From Paraburkholderia kirstenboschensis (GTDB lineage Bacteria > Pseudomonadota > Gammaproteobacteria > Burkholderiales > Burkholderiaceae): 64,000 bases of DNA. The translations under genes were made by a program, and so were the position numbers. This document shows positions 8,672-16,801 of the stretch, in pieces. Position 1 is the stretch's first letter. Each line of letters starts with the position of its first letter. The stretch spans positions 62,001-126,000 of the forward strand of contig NZ_CAJHCR010000015.1 of NCBI RefSeq assembly GCF_904848585.1. The letters are read 5' to 3'. Below the pieces are notes generated by a model. That model was not told the origin of the DNA and ran no database searches. It saw only the letters and a list, made by a program, of their open reading frames with translations.

Positions 8672-9886
8672 GTGCATAAGCCTTTCGCAACGACATCATC
8701 ATCGAAGCCATTTTCCGCGCGTGCGGCCCTTGCATTCGCGGCGCTTGCCGCAGCGGCATCGGCGCCGGTTCACGCGCAAAGCAGCGTGACGCTGTACGGC
8801 ATCATCGATGAGGGCATTAACTATACGAGCAATGTACAAACAAGTCCGGGTCACGGCCACAATCTGTACAGCCTGTCGAGCGGTATTCTGAGCGGTAGCC
8901 GCTGGGGTCTGCGAGGCGTCGAAGATCTGGGCGGGGGCCTGAAGGCGCTGTTCGTGCTCGAGAGCGGTTTCGACGTGAACAACGGCAAAATGGGACAGGG
9001 CTCGCTGCTGTTCGGTCGGCAGGCTTACGTGGGACTGTCGGGCCGGTTCGGCACGGTGACGCTCGGCCGCCAGTACGACCCTGTGGTCGACTACATCCAT
9101 CCGCTCATGCCGAGCGCGATGTTCTCGGGCAGCATCGGCGCGCATCCGGGCGACCTCGACAATCTCAACAATACCAATCGCGTGAACAACGCGGTCAAGT
9201 ACCGCACGCCCAGCTACGCAGGTTTCACGGCCGAAGGCATGTATAGCTTCGGCGGCGTGCCGGGCAGCATGGCGGGCAACCAGATTTACTCGATCGGCGC
9301 CGGCTATGCGCGCGGCCCGCTCAATGTCGGTGTCGGCTATCTGAGCGCGCGCAATCCGAACGCATCGTTCTTCGGCACCGCAGTCGGCGCTACGGCGGCC
9401 ACAAACAACTTCGGCAGCTCCCCGGTCATCAACGGGTATGCGTCGGCACAAAGCGAAGAGATCATCAGCGCGGGCGCCACGTACGCCATTGGCGCGGCGA
9501 CGGTCGGTGCGATCTACTCCAACACGAAGTACAAGCATTTGAGCGGCGCGGCATCGGTGCTCAATCCGGCCGGGATGGGCGGCACCGCGACATTCAATAG
9601 CGCAGAACTCAGCTTCCAGTATCAGTTGACGACGGCACTGTCGGTCGGCGCAGCCTACAACTATACCGACGGCGGCGCAGCGAACGATGCGAAGTATCAC
9701 CAGGGTGCATTGAGCGCCGATTACGTTGTCTCGAAGCGCACCGACTTCTACCTGATCGGCGTCCTCCAGCATGCGTCCGGCACCGATTCGACGGGCCATG
9801 CGGCGCGCGCGTCGCTTAATGGCCTGACCCCTTCGTCGGGTAATCAGCAGGCGACGGTGCGTTTCGCGGTTCGCCACAAGTTCTAA
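8672..9886 (+). CDS. Gram-negative porin (Burkholderia OmpC-like, Porin_4 family)
   Basis: Outer-membrane trimeric 16-strand porin. A signal peptide of about 35 residues ends at a PVHA-QSSV cleavage site. The mature protein begins SSVTLYGIIDEGINY, a hallmark of betaproteobacterial porins, and contains GSRWGLRGVEDLGGGLKALF. It ends with ATVRFAVRHKF, whose terminal Phe is the Bam recognition signal. The start is the GTG at 8672 after CTGGAGAC; the frame is open from 8603 but lacks a site there. As first gene of a permease/dehydrogenase run, it probably admits the cluster's substrate to the periplasm. Confidence 0.92.
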   Translation: MHKPFATTSSSKPFSARAALAFAALAAAASAPVHAQSSVTLYGIIDEGINYTSNVQTSPGHGHNLYSLSSGILSGSRWGLRGVEDLGGGLKALFVLESGFDVNNGKMGQGSLLFGRQAYVGLSGRFGTVTLGRQYDPVVDYIHPLMPSAMFSGSIGAHPGDLDNLNNTNRVNNAVKYRTPSYAGFTAEGMYSFGGVPGSMAGNQIYSIGAGYARGPLNVGVGYLSARNPNASFFGTAVGATAATNNFGSSPVINGYASAQSEEIISAGATYAIGAATVGAIYSNTKYKHLSGAASVLNPAGMGGTATFNSAELSFQYQLTTALSVGAAYNYTDGGAANDAKYHQGALSADYVVSKRTDFYLIGVLQHASGTDSTGHAARASLNGLTPSSGNQQATVRFAVRHKF

Positions 9887-9927
9887 AGCCCGCCACGCCA
9901 CCACTTACCGAAACCAGGAGCAAATCT

Positions 9928-10677
9928 GTGACCTCTGAGACTTTCGCGAGCCCGCTGTCCGACGAGAACCGCGCCCGCCTGCGCAATGTCAGCACGGCAA
10001 CCTTGACCACTGCGCTCTTCAAGCGTGGCTTGCACAACGTCTGCGTGCAAGGCGTGCTGCCGGTCAACCCGGCGGCAGCGCGCATGGTGGGAGAAGCGTA
10101 CACACTGCGGTACATTCCGGCCCGCGAGGATCTCGATCACATTGGCGTGTTCTCGGATCGCGGCCATCCGCAACGGCGTGGCGTGGAGGAAATTCCGCCT
10201 GGTCACGTGATGGTGGTCGATTCGCGCAAGGACGCGCGCGCGGCGTCCGCGGGCGGCATTCTGATCACGCGAATGATGATGCGCGGTGTCGCGGGCGTCG
10301 TCACCGACGGCGGCTTTCGCGATACCCCGGATCTGCGGAACCTCGACTTTCCGTGCTACGCGGCGCGGCCGTCGGCACCGACTAACCTGATTCATCACCA
10401 TGCTGTTGATCTGAACGTGCCAATCGCGTGCGGCGACGTTGCGGTGTATCCGGGCGACATCATCGTCGGCGACGCGGAAGGAGTGGTGGTGATTCCGGCG
10501 CATCTGGCCAACGAGATCGCCGAAGAAGCGGCTGCCATGACTGTGTTCGAAGACTGGGTCGACGCCCAGGTGCGCGCCGGCCGCCCGACCTTCGGGTTGT
10601 ACCCGCCGGACGACGCGACGCGCGTCGAATTCGAGGCGTGGAAGGATAGCCTGGCCGGCAACGGCTCGGGTCTATGA
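9928..10677 (+). CDS. RraA-fold aldolase/decarboxylase (HMG/CHA aldolase-like)
   Basis: A 249-residue protein of the RraA-like fold. The family includes 4-hydroxy-4-methyl-2-oxoglutarate/4-carboxy-4-hydroxy-2-oxoadipate aldolases, oxaloacetate decarboxylases and the RNase E inhibitor RraA. The metal and substrate motif appears as GVVTDGGFRDTPDL, giving the R-D-x-x-D pattern typical of the enzymes. The second signature GDIIVGDAEGVVVIP is intact. The GTG start at 9928 follows AGGAG. Its place between porin and permease, with two dehydrogenases downstream, argues for catabolism rather than RNA control. The exact substrate is not predictable. Confidence 0.8.
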   Translation: MTSETFASPLSDENRARLRNVSTATLTTALFKRGLHNVCVQGVLPVNPAAARMVGEAYTLRYIPAREDLDHIGVFSDRGHPQRRGVEEIPPGHVMVVDSRKDARAASAGGILITRMMMRGVAGVVTDGGFRDTPDLRNLDFPCYAARPSAPTNLIHHHAVDLNVPIACGDVAVYPGDIIVGDAEGVVVIPAHLANEIAEEAAAMTVFEDWVDAQVRAGRPTFGLYPPDDATRVEFEAWKDSLAGNGSGL

Positions 10678-10832
10678 GAAAGGAAAACGGCACCTGAGCC
10701 GCGAAGATGCCCGATGCCGCGCAACGGTGTCCGCTCAGAACAGTGAGGTCCGTGCGGCTTGCCGCGCGAGACCGCACACCCTATTCGTATTGACGATGGG
10801 CCGCGCAACAGCGGCCCGCCATGGAGGCGACA

Positions 10833-12158
10833 GTGACTGACCGAAGCAGTGAAGAACAACTTTTTACCCGCATAGCGTGGCGGCTCGTGCCACTGCTCAT
10901 TGCAATATTTCTGATCGCGTATATCGACCGCGCCAACATTGGCTTTGCGAAATTGCAGATGCTGGGCAGCTTGAAGATGAGCGAGGCGTCGTACGGCTTT
11001 GCGTCGTCGCTGTTCTTCATCGGCTACCTGGTGTTCGAGGTGCCGAGCAATCTGATGATGCATCGCTTCGGGGCGCGTCGCTGGATCTCGAGGATCATGT
11101 TCACATGGGGCGTCGCCACGTTGCTGCTCGCCTGGACGCCGTCGGTTCTCGCGTTCCAGATTTTGCGTTTTCTTCTCGGCGCAGCGGAAGCAGGACTTTA
11201 TCCCGGGATCATCCTCTATCTGGGCATGTGGTTTCCGGAACGGCAGCGCACTGGCATAGTCGGCCTGCTCACACTCGGCAGCAGCATGGGCAATATGCTC
11301 GGCTCGCTGATCGGCGGCTTCTCACTTGAATTGCACGGCGTGGCGGGGCTCGCTGGCTGGCAGTGGGTCTTCCTGACCACGGGTGCGCCGGCGGTGCTGC
11401 TGACCTTCGTCACACTGTACTGCCTGCCGGATGGTCCGAAGGCTGCAGCGTTTCTCACCACCTCCCAGAAGGAGATCGTCGAAGCCCGACTGCGCGCCGA
11501 CCCGCCCGCGGCCCGACTTGCAGGCGGCACTGGCTGGTCGTGGGCCGCGCTCTTCACCGTTGCGCTGTTCAGCATCGGTTACGGGACGATCTCCATCGCG
11601 ATCTACGGCATCGCCTATTGGTTGCCCACACTCGTCAAAGGCTTCGGCGTGACGAGCGGCGTCAACGGCCTGCTGAACATGATTCCGTGGTTCATCACTT
11701 CGCTGATGCTGCTCTGGCTGCCGCGCCGGCTCAAAACGCCGCGCCGTGTGCTGATCGCGGCCTTCTGCGCGGCCTTGCTCGGCATTCTGTTGTTTGTCGC
11801 GAGCGTGGGGCCGTTCAGCAATGTGCTCCGTTTTGCGGCGCTGTCGCTCGGCGCACCGTGTCTGTATCTGATGATTCCTTGTTTCTGGGCGCTGCCGCCG
11901 CGGCTGCTGCCATCGTCGTTCATGAAGGGCGCGGGCGGCGCGGCGGCGCTCGCGGTGATTGCCGCGGGTTCCAGCGTCGGCGGCTTTCTCGCGCAAAACA
12001 TCATGCCATGGGTCGGCAAGGTGACGGGCAGCACATCCGCACCGATGCTGGTACCGGCCTTCAGTCTGCTATTGCTCGGCACTGGCGCGCTGGTGGTCTG
12101 GGTGCGGCTTGGGCTTGCCGGACGCAACGGACCTGCGGCGGCGTCCGTCACCCAATAG
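10833..12158 (+). CDS. MFS transporter, anion:cation symporter (ACS) family
   Basis: A 12-helix permease of 441 residues. The first helix carries the ACS hallmark AYIDRANIGFAKLQM, and the loop 2-3 region reads SNLMMHRFGARRW. ACS members move organic anions such as phthalate, tartrate, galactonate or glucarate with protons. The GTG at 10833 is preferred because GGAGG lies seven bases upstream; an in-frame ATG at 10821 overlaps that site. A 155-base gap separates it from the aldolase gene, so a separate promoter is possible. It is the likely inner-membrane importer for the cluster. Confidence 0.87.
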   Translation: MTDRSSEEQLFTRIAWRLVPLLIAIFLIAYIDRANIGFAKLQMLGSLKMSEASYGFASSLFFIGYLVFEVPSNLMMHRFGARRWISRIMFTWGVATLLLAWTPSVLAFQILRFLLGAAEAGLYPGIILYLGMWFPERQRTGIVGLLTLGSSMGNMLGSLIGGFSLELHGVAGLAGWQWVFLTTGAPAVLLTFVTLYCLPDGPKAAAFLTTSQKEIVEARLRADPPAARLAGGTGWSWAALFTVALFSIGYGTISIAIYGIAYWLPTLVKGFGVTSGVNGLLNMIPWFITSLMLLWLPRRLKTPRRVLIAAFCAALLGILLFVASVGPFSNVLRFAALSLGAPCLYLMIPCFWALPPRLLPSSFMKGAGGAAALAVIAAGSSVGGFLAQNIMPWVGKVTGSTSAPMLVPAFSLLLLGTGALVVWVRLGLAGRNGPAAASVTQ

Positions 12159-12238
12159 CGTTGAAGCGACACACCGGCTGGCTGCGCGGCACGCCGGCCG
12201 AATTTTCCGATTCAATTCTTTCGTTTAGCAGGTCAGTC

Positions 12239-13342
12239 ATGGCAGACACTATGCCCCGCGTCGGGGCCGCAATCGCACAGCAGCAAATCGAGGTCATCCT
12301 GGAGGCTTGGGGCATGTCGCCCGAACAGGTCGCGGCGTCGGCCGACATCCTGATCGACTCTGATCTGAAGGGCATCGACTCGCACGGCATTTCGATGCTG
12401 ATGTTCTACGATCAGTTGTATCGCGCGGGCCAGATCGACATGAAGGCGAGCCCACGGATCGTGCGCGAGACGGCAACCACCGCCTTGATCGACGGCAACG
12501 CCGCAATGGGGCATCCCACCTCGCGCATGGCAATGGAACTGGCAATCGAAAAAGCGCTGGCGTGCGATATGGGCGCGGTCTCCGTGTTCAATTCGCAGCA
12601 TTTCGGCGCGGCCGGTTACTACGCCGAGATGGCGGCAAACCGTGGTCTGATCGCAATGGTGTCGTGCTCGACACGCCTTGCGACGGTGGTGCCGACTTTC
12701 GGTGCCGAGCCGATGCTCGGCACCAATCCGTTTGCCTTCGCGACGCCTGCGGGGCAGCATCCGCCCGTGATCCTCGACATGTCGACCAGCGTGGTCGCCT
12801 CGAACAAGGTCAAGGTCTATGCGTTGCAGGGCAAGCCATTGCCGCCAGGCTGGGCGCTCGACGCGAACGGAAACACGCTGACCGATTCCGCCGAAGCCTA
12901 CCGGCTGCTATTCGAACGCCTGGGCGGAGGGCTCGCGCCGCTCGGCGGCGAGGGCCGCACGCTTGGCGGCCACAAGGGCTACGGCTTGGGTCTGTTTGCG
13001 CAGATTCTCGGCAGCACACTGGGTGGCGGTTCCTTCTCCCCGATTCGCAACCGCACGCAAAAGAGCGACGAGCCCGACAACATCGGACATTTTTTTCTGG
13101 CGATGAATCCTGCGGCATTCCGTCCAATCGAGGAATACCACGCCGACCTCGACGCTGTGATCGACGCGTTGCGCGGCAGCCAGCCAGCCGACCCTTCTCA
13201 GCCAGTGTTGATCCCAGGGGATCCTGAACGTCTTACGCGTGTGGAGCGCAGTGAGCAGGGCATACCGATGCCCGATTCGTTGCGCGAGAAGATCCGCGAG
13301 GTCGCGCAGGCGGCGGGCGCGCCGTTCTTGCTGACGGCCTGA
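12239..13342 (+). CDS. Malate/L-lactate dehydrogenase-family (Ldh_2) NAD(P)-dependent oxidoreductase
   Basis: Member of the Ldh_2 family (ureidoglycolate, 2,3-diketogulonate, sulfolactate and malate dehydrogenases), which uses a fold unrelated to classical LDH. Length is 367 residues. The catalytic His is at 49 in GIDSHGI. The nucleotide-binding region includes VFNSQHFGAAGYYAEMA and LGTNPFAFATP, and GGHKGYGLGL lies near the C-terminus. The ATG at 12239 is chosen although the frame is open far upstream; that upstream part is a shadow of the permease gene. It probably oxidises a 2-hydroxy acid or reduces a 2-oxo acid in the local pathway. The true substrate is unknown. Confidence 0.87.
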   Translation: MADTMPRVGAAIAQQQIEVILEAWGMSPEQVAASADILIDSDLKGIDSHGISMLMFYDQLYRAGQIDMKASPRIVRETATTALIDGNAAMGHPTSRMAMELAIEKALACDMGAVSVFNSQHFGAAGYYAEMAANRGLIAMVSCSTRLATVVPTFGAEPMLGTNPFAFATPAGQHPPVILDMSTSVVASNKVKVYALQGKPLPPGWALDANGNTLTDSAEAYRLLFERLGGGLAPLGGEGRTLGGHKGYGLGLFAQILGSTLGGGSFSPIRNRTQKSDEPDNIGHFFLAMNPAAFRPIEEYHADLDAVIDALRGSQPADPSQPVLIPGDPERLTRVERSEQGIPMPDSLREKIREVAQAAGAPFLLTA

Positions 13343-13448
13343 CGCCACAGCTTATTCAGCGGCCCTCACTTTCATCCTCTTCTGGCGTCGCGCGGCCATG
13401 TCACGGCCGGCGCGGGCCGGTCTCTGCTATTTCCCAGGGAAAAAGCCA

Positions 13449-15056
13449 ATGACAGCAACCGTTCTCGGCCACAACTACATCGGCGGCCAGCGCAGTGCGC
13501 GTGGCGACGTCGCATTGCACAGCCTCTCAGCCTCGACTGGCGAGACCTATCCTGTAGCCTTCGCGCAAGCGACCGCTGAAGAAATTGACGCCGCGGTTGA
13601 AGCCGCGGCAGCAGCATTTCCGCGCTATCGCGCGATACCTGCCAGCGCCCGCGCCGACTTCCTGGACGCGATTGCAGAACAGATCGATGCGCTCGGCGAC
13701 GATTTCATCGCCGAGGTGACGCGCGAAACGGCACTGCCCAACGGCCGGATTGTCGGCGAACGCGCACGCACCAGTAATCAGATGCGGCTGTTCGCCACGG
13801 TCCTGCGCCGCGGCGACTTTTACGGCGCGCGCATCGACCGGGCCTTGCCTGAGCGGCAGCCGATTCCGCGTCCCGATCTGCGCCAGTACCGGATCGGTCT
13901 CGGCCCGGTCGCGGTGTTCGGTGCGAGCAATTTTCCGTTGGCGTTTTCGGTTGCGGGCGGCGATACCGCGTCCGCGCTGGCGGCCGGTTGCCCCGTGGTG
14001 GTCAAGGCCCACTCCGGCCATCTCGTCACAGCCGAATACATGGCGGACGCGATCGAACGGGCGGTGCAACGCACCGGCATGCCGGCGGGAACCTTCAACA
14101 TGATCTACGGCGAACGCGTTGGCGCGCGCCTCGTGCAAGCGCCCGGCATTCAGGCGGTAGGCTTCACCGGTTCCCTGCGTGGCGGGCGGGCGCTTTGCGA
14201 TCTCGCGGCGGCTCGCGACCAGCCGATTCCGGTGTTCGCGGAGATGTCGAGCGTAAATCCGGTGTTCGTGCTGAATGGCGCACTGGAGGAGCGGGGCGTG
14301 GCGATCGCCAACGAACTGGCGGCCTCGGTGGCGACCGGTTGCGGGCAGCTTTGCACGAGCCCTGGGCTTGTTCTAGGCGTGCGTTCAGCGCACTTCAGCG
14401 CGTTTGTAGGCCATCTGAGCCGCGCGATCCAGCGGCAGACGCCGCAGACCATGCTGAACCCAGGCATCTTCGCGAACTTCAACGCGGCGGTCGAGCGCGC
14501 CTCTGGCCTTGCCGGCATCCGGGTGCACGCATCCGCGCAAGGCGACGCCCGGCAAGCGGCTCCGCAACTCCTCATTGCCGACGCGAGTCTGCTGTTCGAT
14601 CCCGGCAGACCCCTCGAAGAAGAAATTTTCGGGCCGGCGACGGTCGTCGTCGAAGTGGATGACGCCGACCAGCTATTGCGCTTTGCATCGGCAATGCGCG
14701 GTCAACTGACGGCCACGCTGATTGCCTCGCCCGACGATCTCCGGGCGCATCGCACGCTGATCGAGCGGCTCGAGGAAAAGGCTGGTCGTCTGCTTGTGAA
14801 CGGCTATCCGACCGGCGTCGAAGTGTCGGACGCAATTGTCCATGGTGGACCGTGGCCCGCCACATCCGACGCGCGCGGCACCTCGGTCGGCACGCTCGCT
14901 ATCGACCGCTTCCTGCGGCCTGTGTGCTACCAGAATTACCCGGACGAACTGCTGCCGCAGGCGCTGCAGAACGGCAATCCGCTCGGGCTGATGCGGCTCG
15001 TAGATGGAGAAAAGACGCAGTACCCGCTCGACGGTTCGAGCGTCCCACGAGGGTAA
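13449..15056 (+). CDS. Aldehyde dehydrogenase, alpha-ketoglutaric semialdehyde (2,5-dioxovalerate) dehydrogenase type
   Basis: NAD(P)-dependent aldehyde dehydrogenase of 535 residues, of the branch that oxidises 2,5-dioxovalerate to 2-oxoglutarate. The features are FGASNFPLAFSVAGGDTASA, the lysine motif PVVVKAHSGH, Glu 265 in FAEMSSVNPVFV and the catalytic Cys 302 in GQLCTSPG. The family assignment rests on the characteristic SNFPLAFSVAGGDTAS stretch. Ordinary semialdehyde dehydrogenases are nearer 480 residues. The start ATG at 13449 follows AGGGAAAAAGCC; an earlier in-frame ATG at 13398 lacks a site. It ends five bases before the chemoreceptor gene, implying cotranscription. It suggests that the pathway drains into the TCA cycle. 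Confidence 0.86.
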   Translation: MTATVLGHNYIGGQRSARGDVALHSLSASTGETYPVAFAQATAEEIDAAVEAAAAAFPRYRAIPASARADFLDAIAEQIDALGDDFIAEVTRETALPNGRIVGERARTSNQMRLFATVLRRGDFYGARIDRALPERQPIPRPDLRQYRIGLGPVAVFGASNFPLAFSVAGGDTASALAAGCPVVVKAHSGHLVTAEYMADAIERAVQRTGMPAGTFNMIYGERVGARLVQAPGIQAVGFTGSLRGGRALCDLAAARDQPIPVFAEMSSVNPVFVLNGALEERGVAIANELAASVATGCGQLCTSPGLVLGVRSAHFSAFVGHLSRAIQRQTPQTMLNPGIFANFNAAVERASGLAGIRVHASAQGDARQAAPQLLIADASLLFDPGRPLEEEIFGPATVVVEVDDADQLLRFASAMRGQLTATLIASPDDLRAHRTLIERLEEKAGRLLVNGYPTGVEVSDAIVHGGPWPATSDARGTSVGTLAIDRFLRPVCYQNYPDELLPQALQNGNPLGLMRLVDGEKTQYPLDGSSVPRG

Positions 15057-15061
15057 ACAAG

Positions 15062-16594
15062 ATGCCAAAACTGTCCATACGCACGCGACTTGGCGTCGCG
15101 ATACTTTCGCTGTCGGTGCTGCTGTGCGTCATCGGCGCGCTTGGCGTGACCGGTATGGCGCGCAGCAACGACGCCAACCGCGAGACCTACGAAAACCGGC
15201 TCGTCAGCACACGGCTCATCGGCGATGCGGAACTGTCGATCAGTCGCGAGCGGACGACCGTCGACCGGATCGCTTTCGATCCGACAGCACCGACCGTCGA
15301 CAAAGACGTGGCTACTTATCGCATGCTCAAAGGGCAAGGCATGGAGGCCTGGCAGCAATACCTGTCTTTGCCCGCTACGTCAACTGAAAGCAGTCTCGCT
15401 GCTGTGGTCAACGCAAAGCGCAGCCAGGTGCAGAATGACCTGGATGCTTTCGCGGATTCGGTCAAGGGCATGGACAGCGCTGCCGTCAAACTTGCGTTGA
15501 AGAAAATCGCTTTGGCCAATACCGACTATGTCACGGCAAGTGCGAATCTCAAGCAGCTGCAACGCGACGAGGCAAAGGCACGATACGCTGGCGCAGAAGC
15601 TGGCTTCCGGCAATTTCGCGCAATAACGATTGGTACTGCGGTGCTCGGCTTGCTCGCCGGCGCGTTGACCTTCGTGTCGCTGCGCCGCGCGATCAGCGGT
15701 CCGCTCGACGAGGCCTTGAAACACTTTGACCGGATCGCGGCGGGTGATCTGTCGCAACGAATAGAAGTTCGTTATCCAGATGAAATGGGCGCGCTACTAC
15801 TCGGTCTTTCGCAAATGCGCGACGGTCTCGCGAACACGGTGTACGCTGTGCGCCGCGCGAGCGACACCATCGCAACGGCCGCACGACAGATCGCCTCTGG
15901 CAACCTCGATTTGTCTTCGCGCACGGAACAGCAGGCGGCGTCACTGCAGGAAACGGCGGCAAGTATGGAAGAGCTGACCGGTACCGTTAGGCAGAATGCC
16001 GAGAACGCGTCGCAGGCGCTGACGCTCGCGACCACCGCTACGGAAACGGCCCACCATGGCAGCAGCGCGGTGGAGGGGGTGGTGACGACTATGGCTGAGA
16101 TCGATCAGAGTTCTGCGCGCATCGGCGACATTATCGCGATCATCGAAGGAATCGCGTTTCAGACCAATATCCTTGCGCTCAATGCGGCTGTCGAAGCCGC
16201 GCGTGCGGGTGAGCAGGGACGGGGATTCGCAGTGGTGGCCTCCGAAGTGCGTACGCTTGCGCAGCGCTCGTCGGCGGCGGCAAAGGAGATCAAGGAACTG
16301 ATCGAGACGTCGAGCGCAAAGGTGCAGGCGGGAGGCGCGCTGGTCAACCAGGCAGGCGGCCGCATGCAGGCCATCCTTACCAGTGTGAAGCGCGTGGCCG
16401 ATATTATGGGCGAGATATCGGCTGCCTCGTCCGAGCAAAGCTCGGGTATCGAACAGGTCGCTCACGCGGTAGCGCAGATGGATACAGCGACTCAACAGAA
16501 TGCAACGCTGGTCGAGCAGGCAGCGGCAGCGGCGCAGTTGCTCGAGCAACAGGCGCGGCAGTTGAACGAAACGGTCGCGGTGTTTCGCCTGTAG
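15062..16594 (+). CDS. Methyl-accepting chemotaxis protein with four-helix-bundle ligand domain
   Basis: Inner-membrane chemoreceptor of 510 residues. A first membrane helix (residues ~10-30) leads to a periplasmic TarH/4HB-type sensor domain (~32-183). A second helix (~186-207) and HAMP (~208-262) are followed by the methyl-accepting coiled coil. The signalling tip reads GIAFQTNILALNAAVEAARA and is intact. There is no C-terminal NWETF-type CheR-binding pentapeptide. It starts five bases after the dehydrogenase stop, with GAGG at the end of that gene as ribosome-binding site. Sensing the compound taken up by the cluster is therefore a reasonable inference. Confidence 0.9.
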   Translation: MPKLSIRTRLGVAILSLSVLLCVIGALGVTGMARSNDANRETYENRLVSTRLIGDAELSISRERTTVDRIAFDPTAPTVDKDVATYRMLKGQGMEAWQQYLSLPATSTESSLAAVVNAKRSQVQNDLDAFADSVKGMDSAAVKLALKKIALANTDYVTASANLKQLQRDEAKARYAGAEAGFRQFRAITIGTAVLGLLAGALTFVSLRRAISGPLDEALKHFDRIAAGDLSQRIEVRYPDEMGALLLGLSQMRDGLANTVYAVRRASDTIATAARQIASGNLDLSSRTEQQAASLQETAASMEELTGTVRQNAENASQALTLATTATETAHHGSSAVEGVVTTMAEIDQSSARIGDIIAIIEGIAFQTNILALNAAVEAARAGEQGRGFAVVASEVRTLAQRSSAAAKEIKELIETSSAKVQAGGALVNQAGGRMQAILTSVKRVADIMGEISAASSEQSSGIEQVAHAVAQMDTATQQNATLVEQAAAAAQLLEQQARQLNETVAVFRL

Positions 16595-16801
16595 ACCGCC
16601 AACGACACCACACCACGGCAGGCGAGCCGCATTATCAGCGTCACGCAGTTGCAAGCTCAGGTCCCGCTCGACTTTGTCAATCTGCTGAGCCGGATACTGG
16701 AAGTGAACATGAAGGCGGCCGCCAGCAGTTTCTGCGCTTCCGTTCGCGGCCCTGCGAAGCGCAGGGCGCCGACAGCGCGCGAACATCACTTCCATTTAGC
16801 G

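Noticed and set aside
11363..12238. Long upstream extension of the Ldh_2 dehydrogenase frame
   Set aside because: It runs inside the permease gene in another frame; no domain is seen before the ATG at 12239.
14852..15061. 70-codon extension of the chemoreceptor frame into the dehydrogenase gene
   Set aside because: Low-similarity, Arg-rich sequence. The ATG at 15062 directly precedes the typical basic residues and first membrane helix.
16628..16801. Open stretch after the chemoreceptor reading ISVTQLQAQVPLDFVNLLSR
   Set aside because: It looks somewhat protein-like but has no start codon or ribosome-binding site, and I could not match it to a family. It may be a gene remnant; the evidence is too thin to call.
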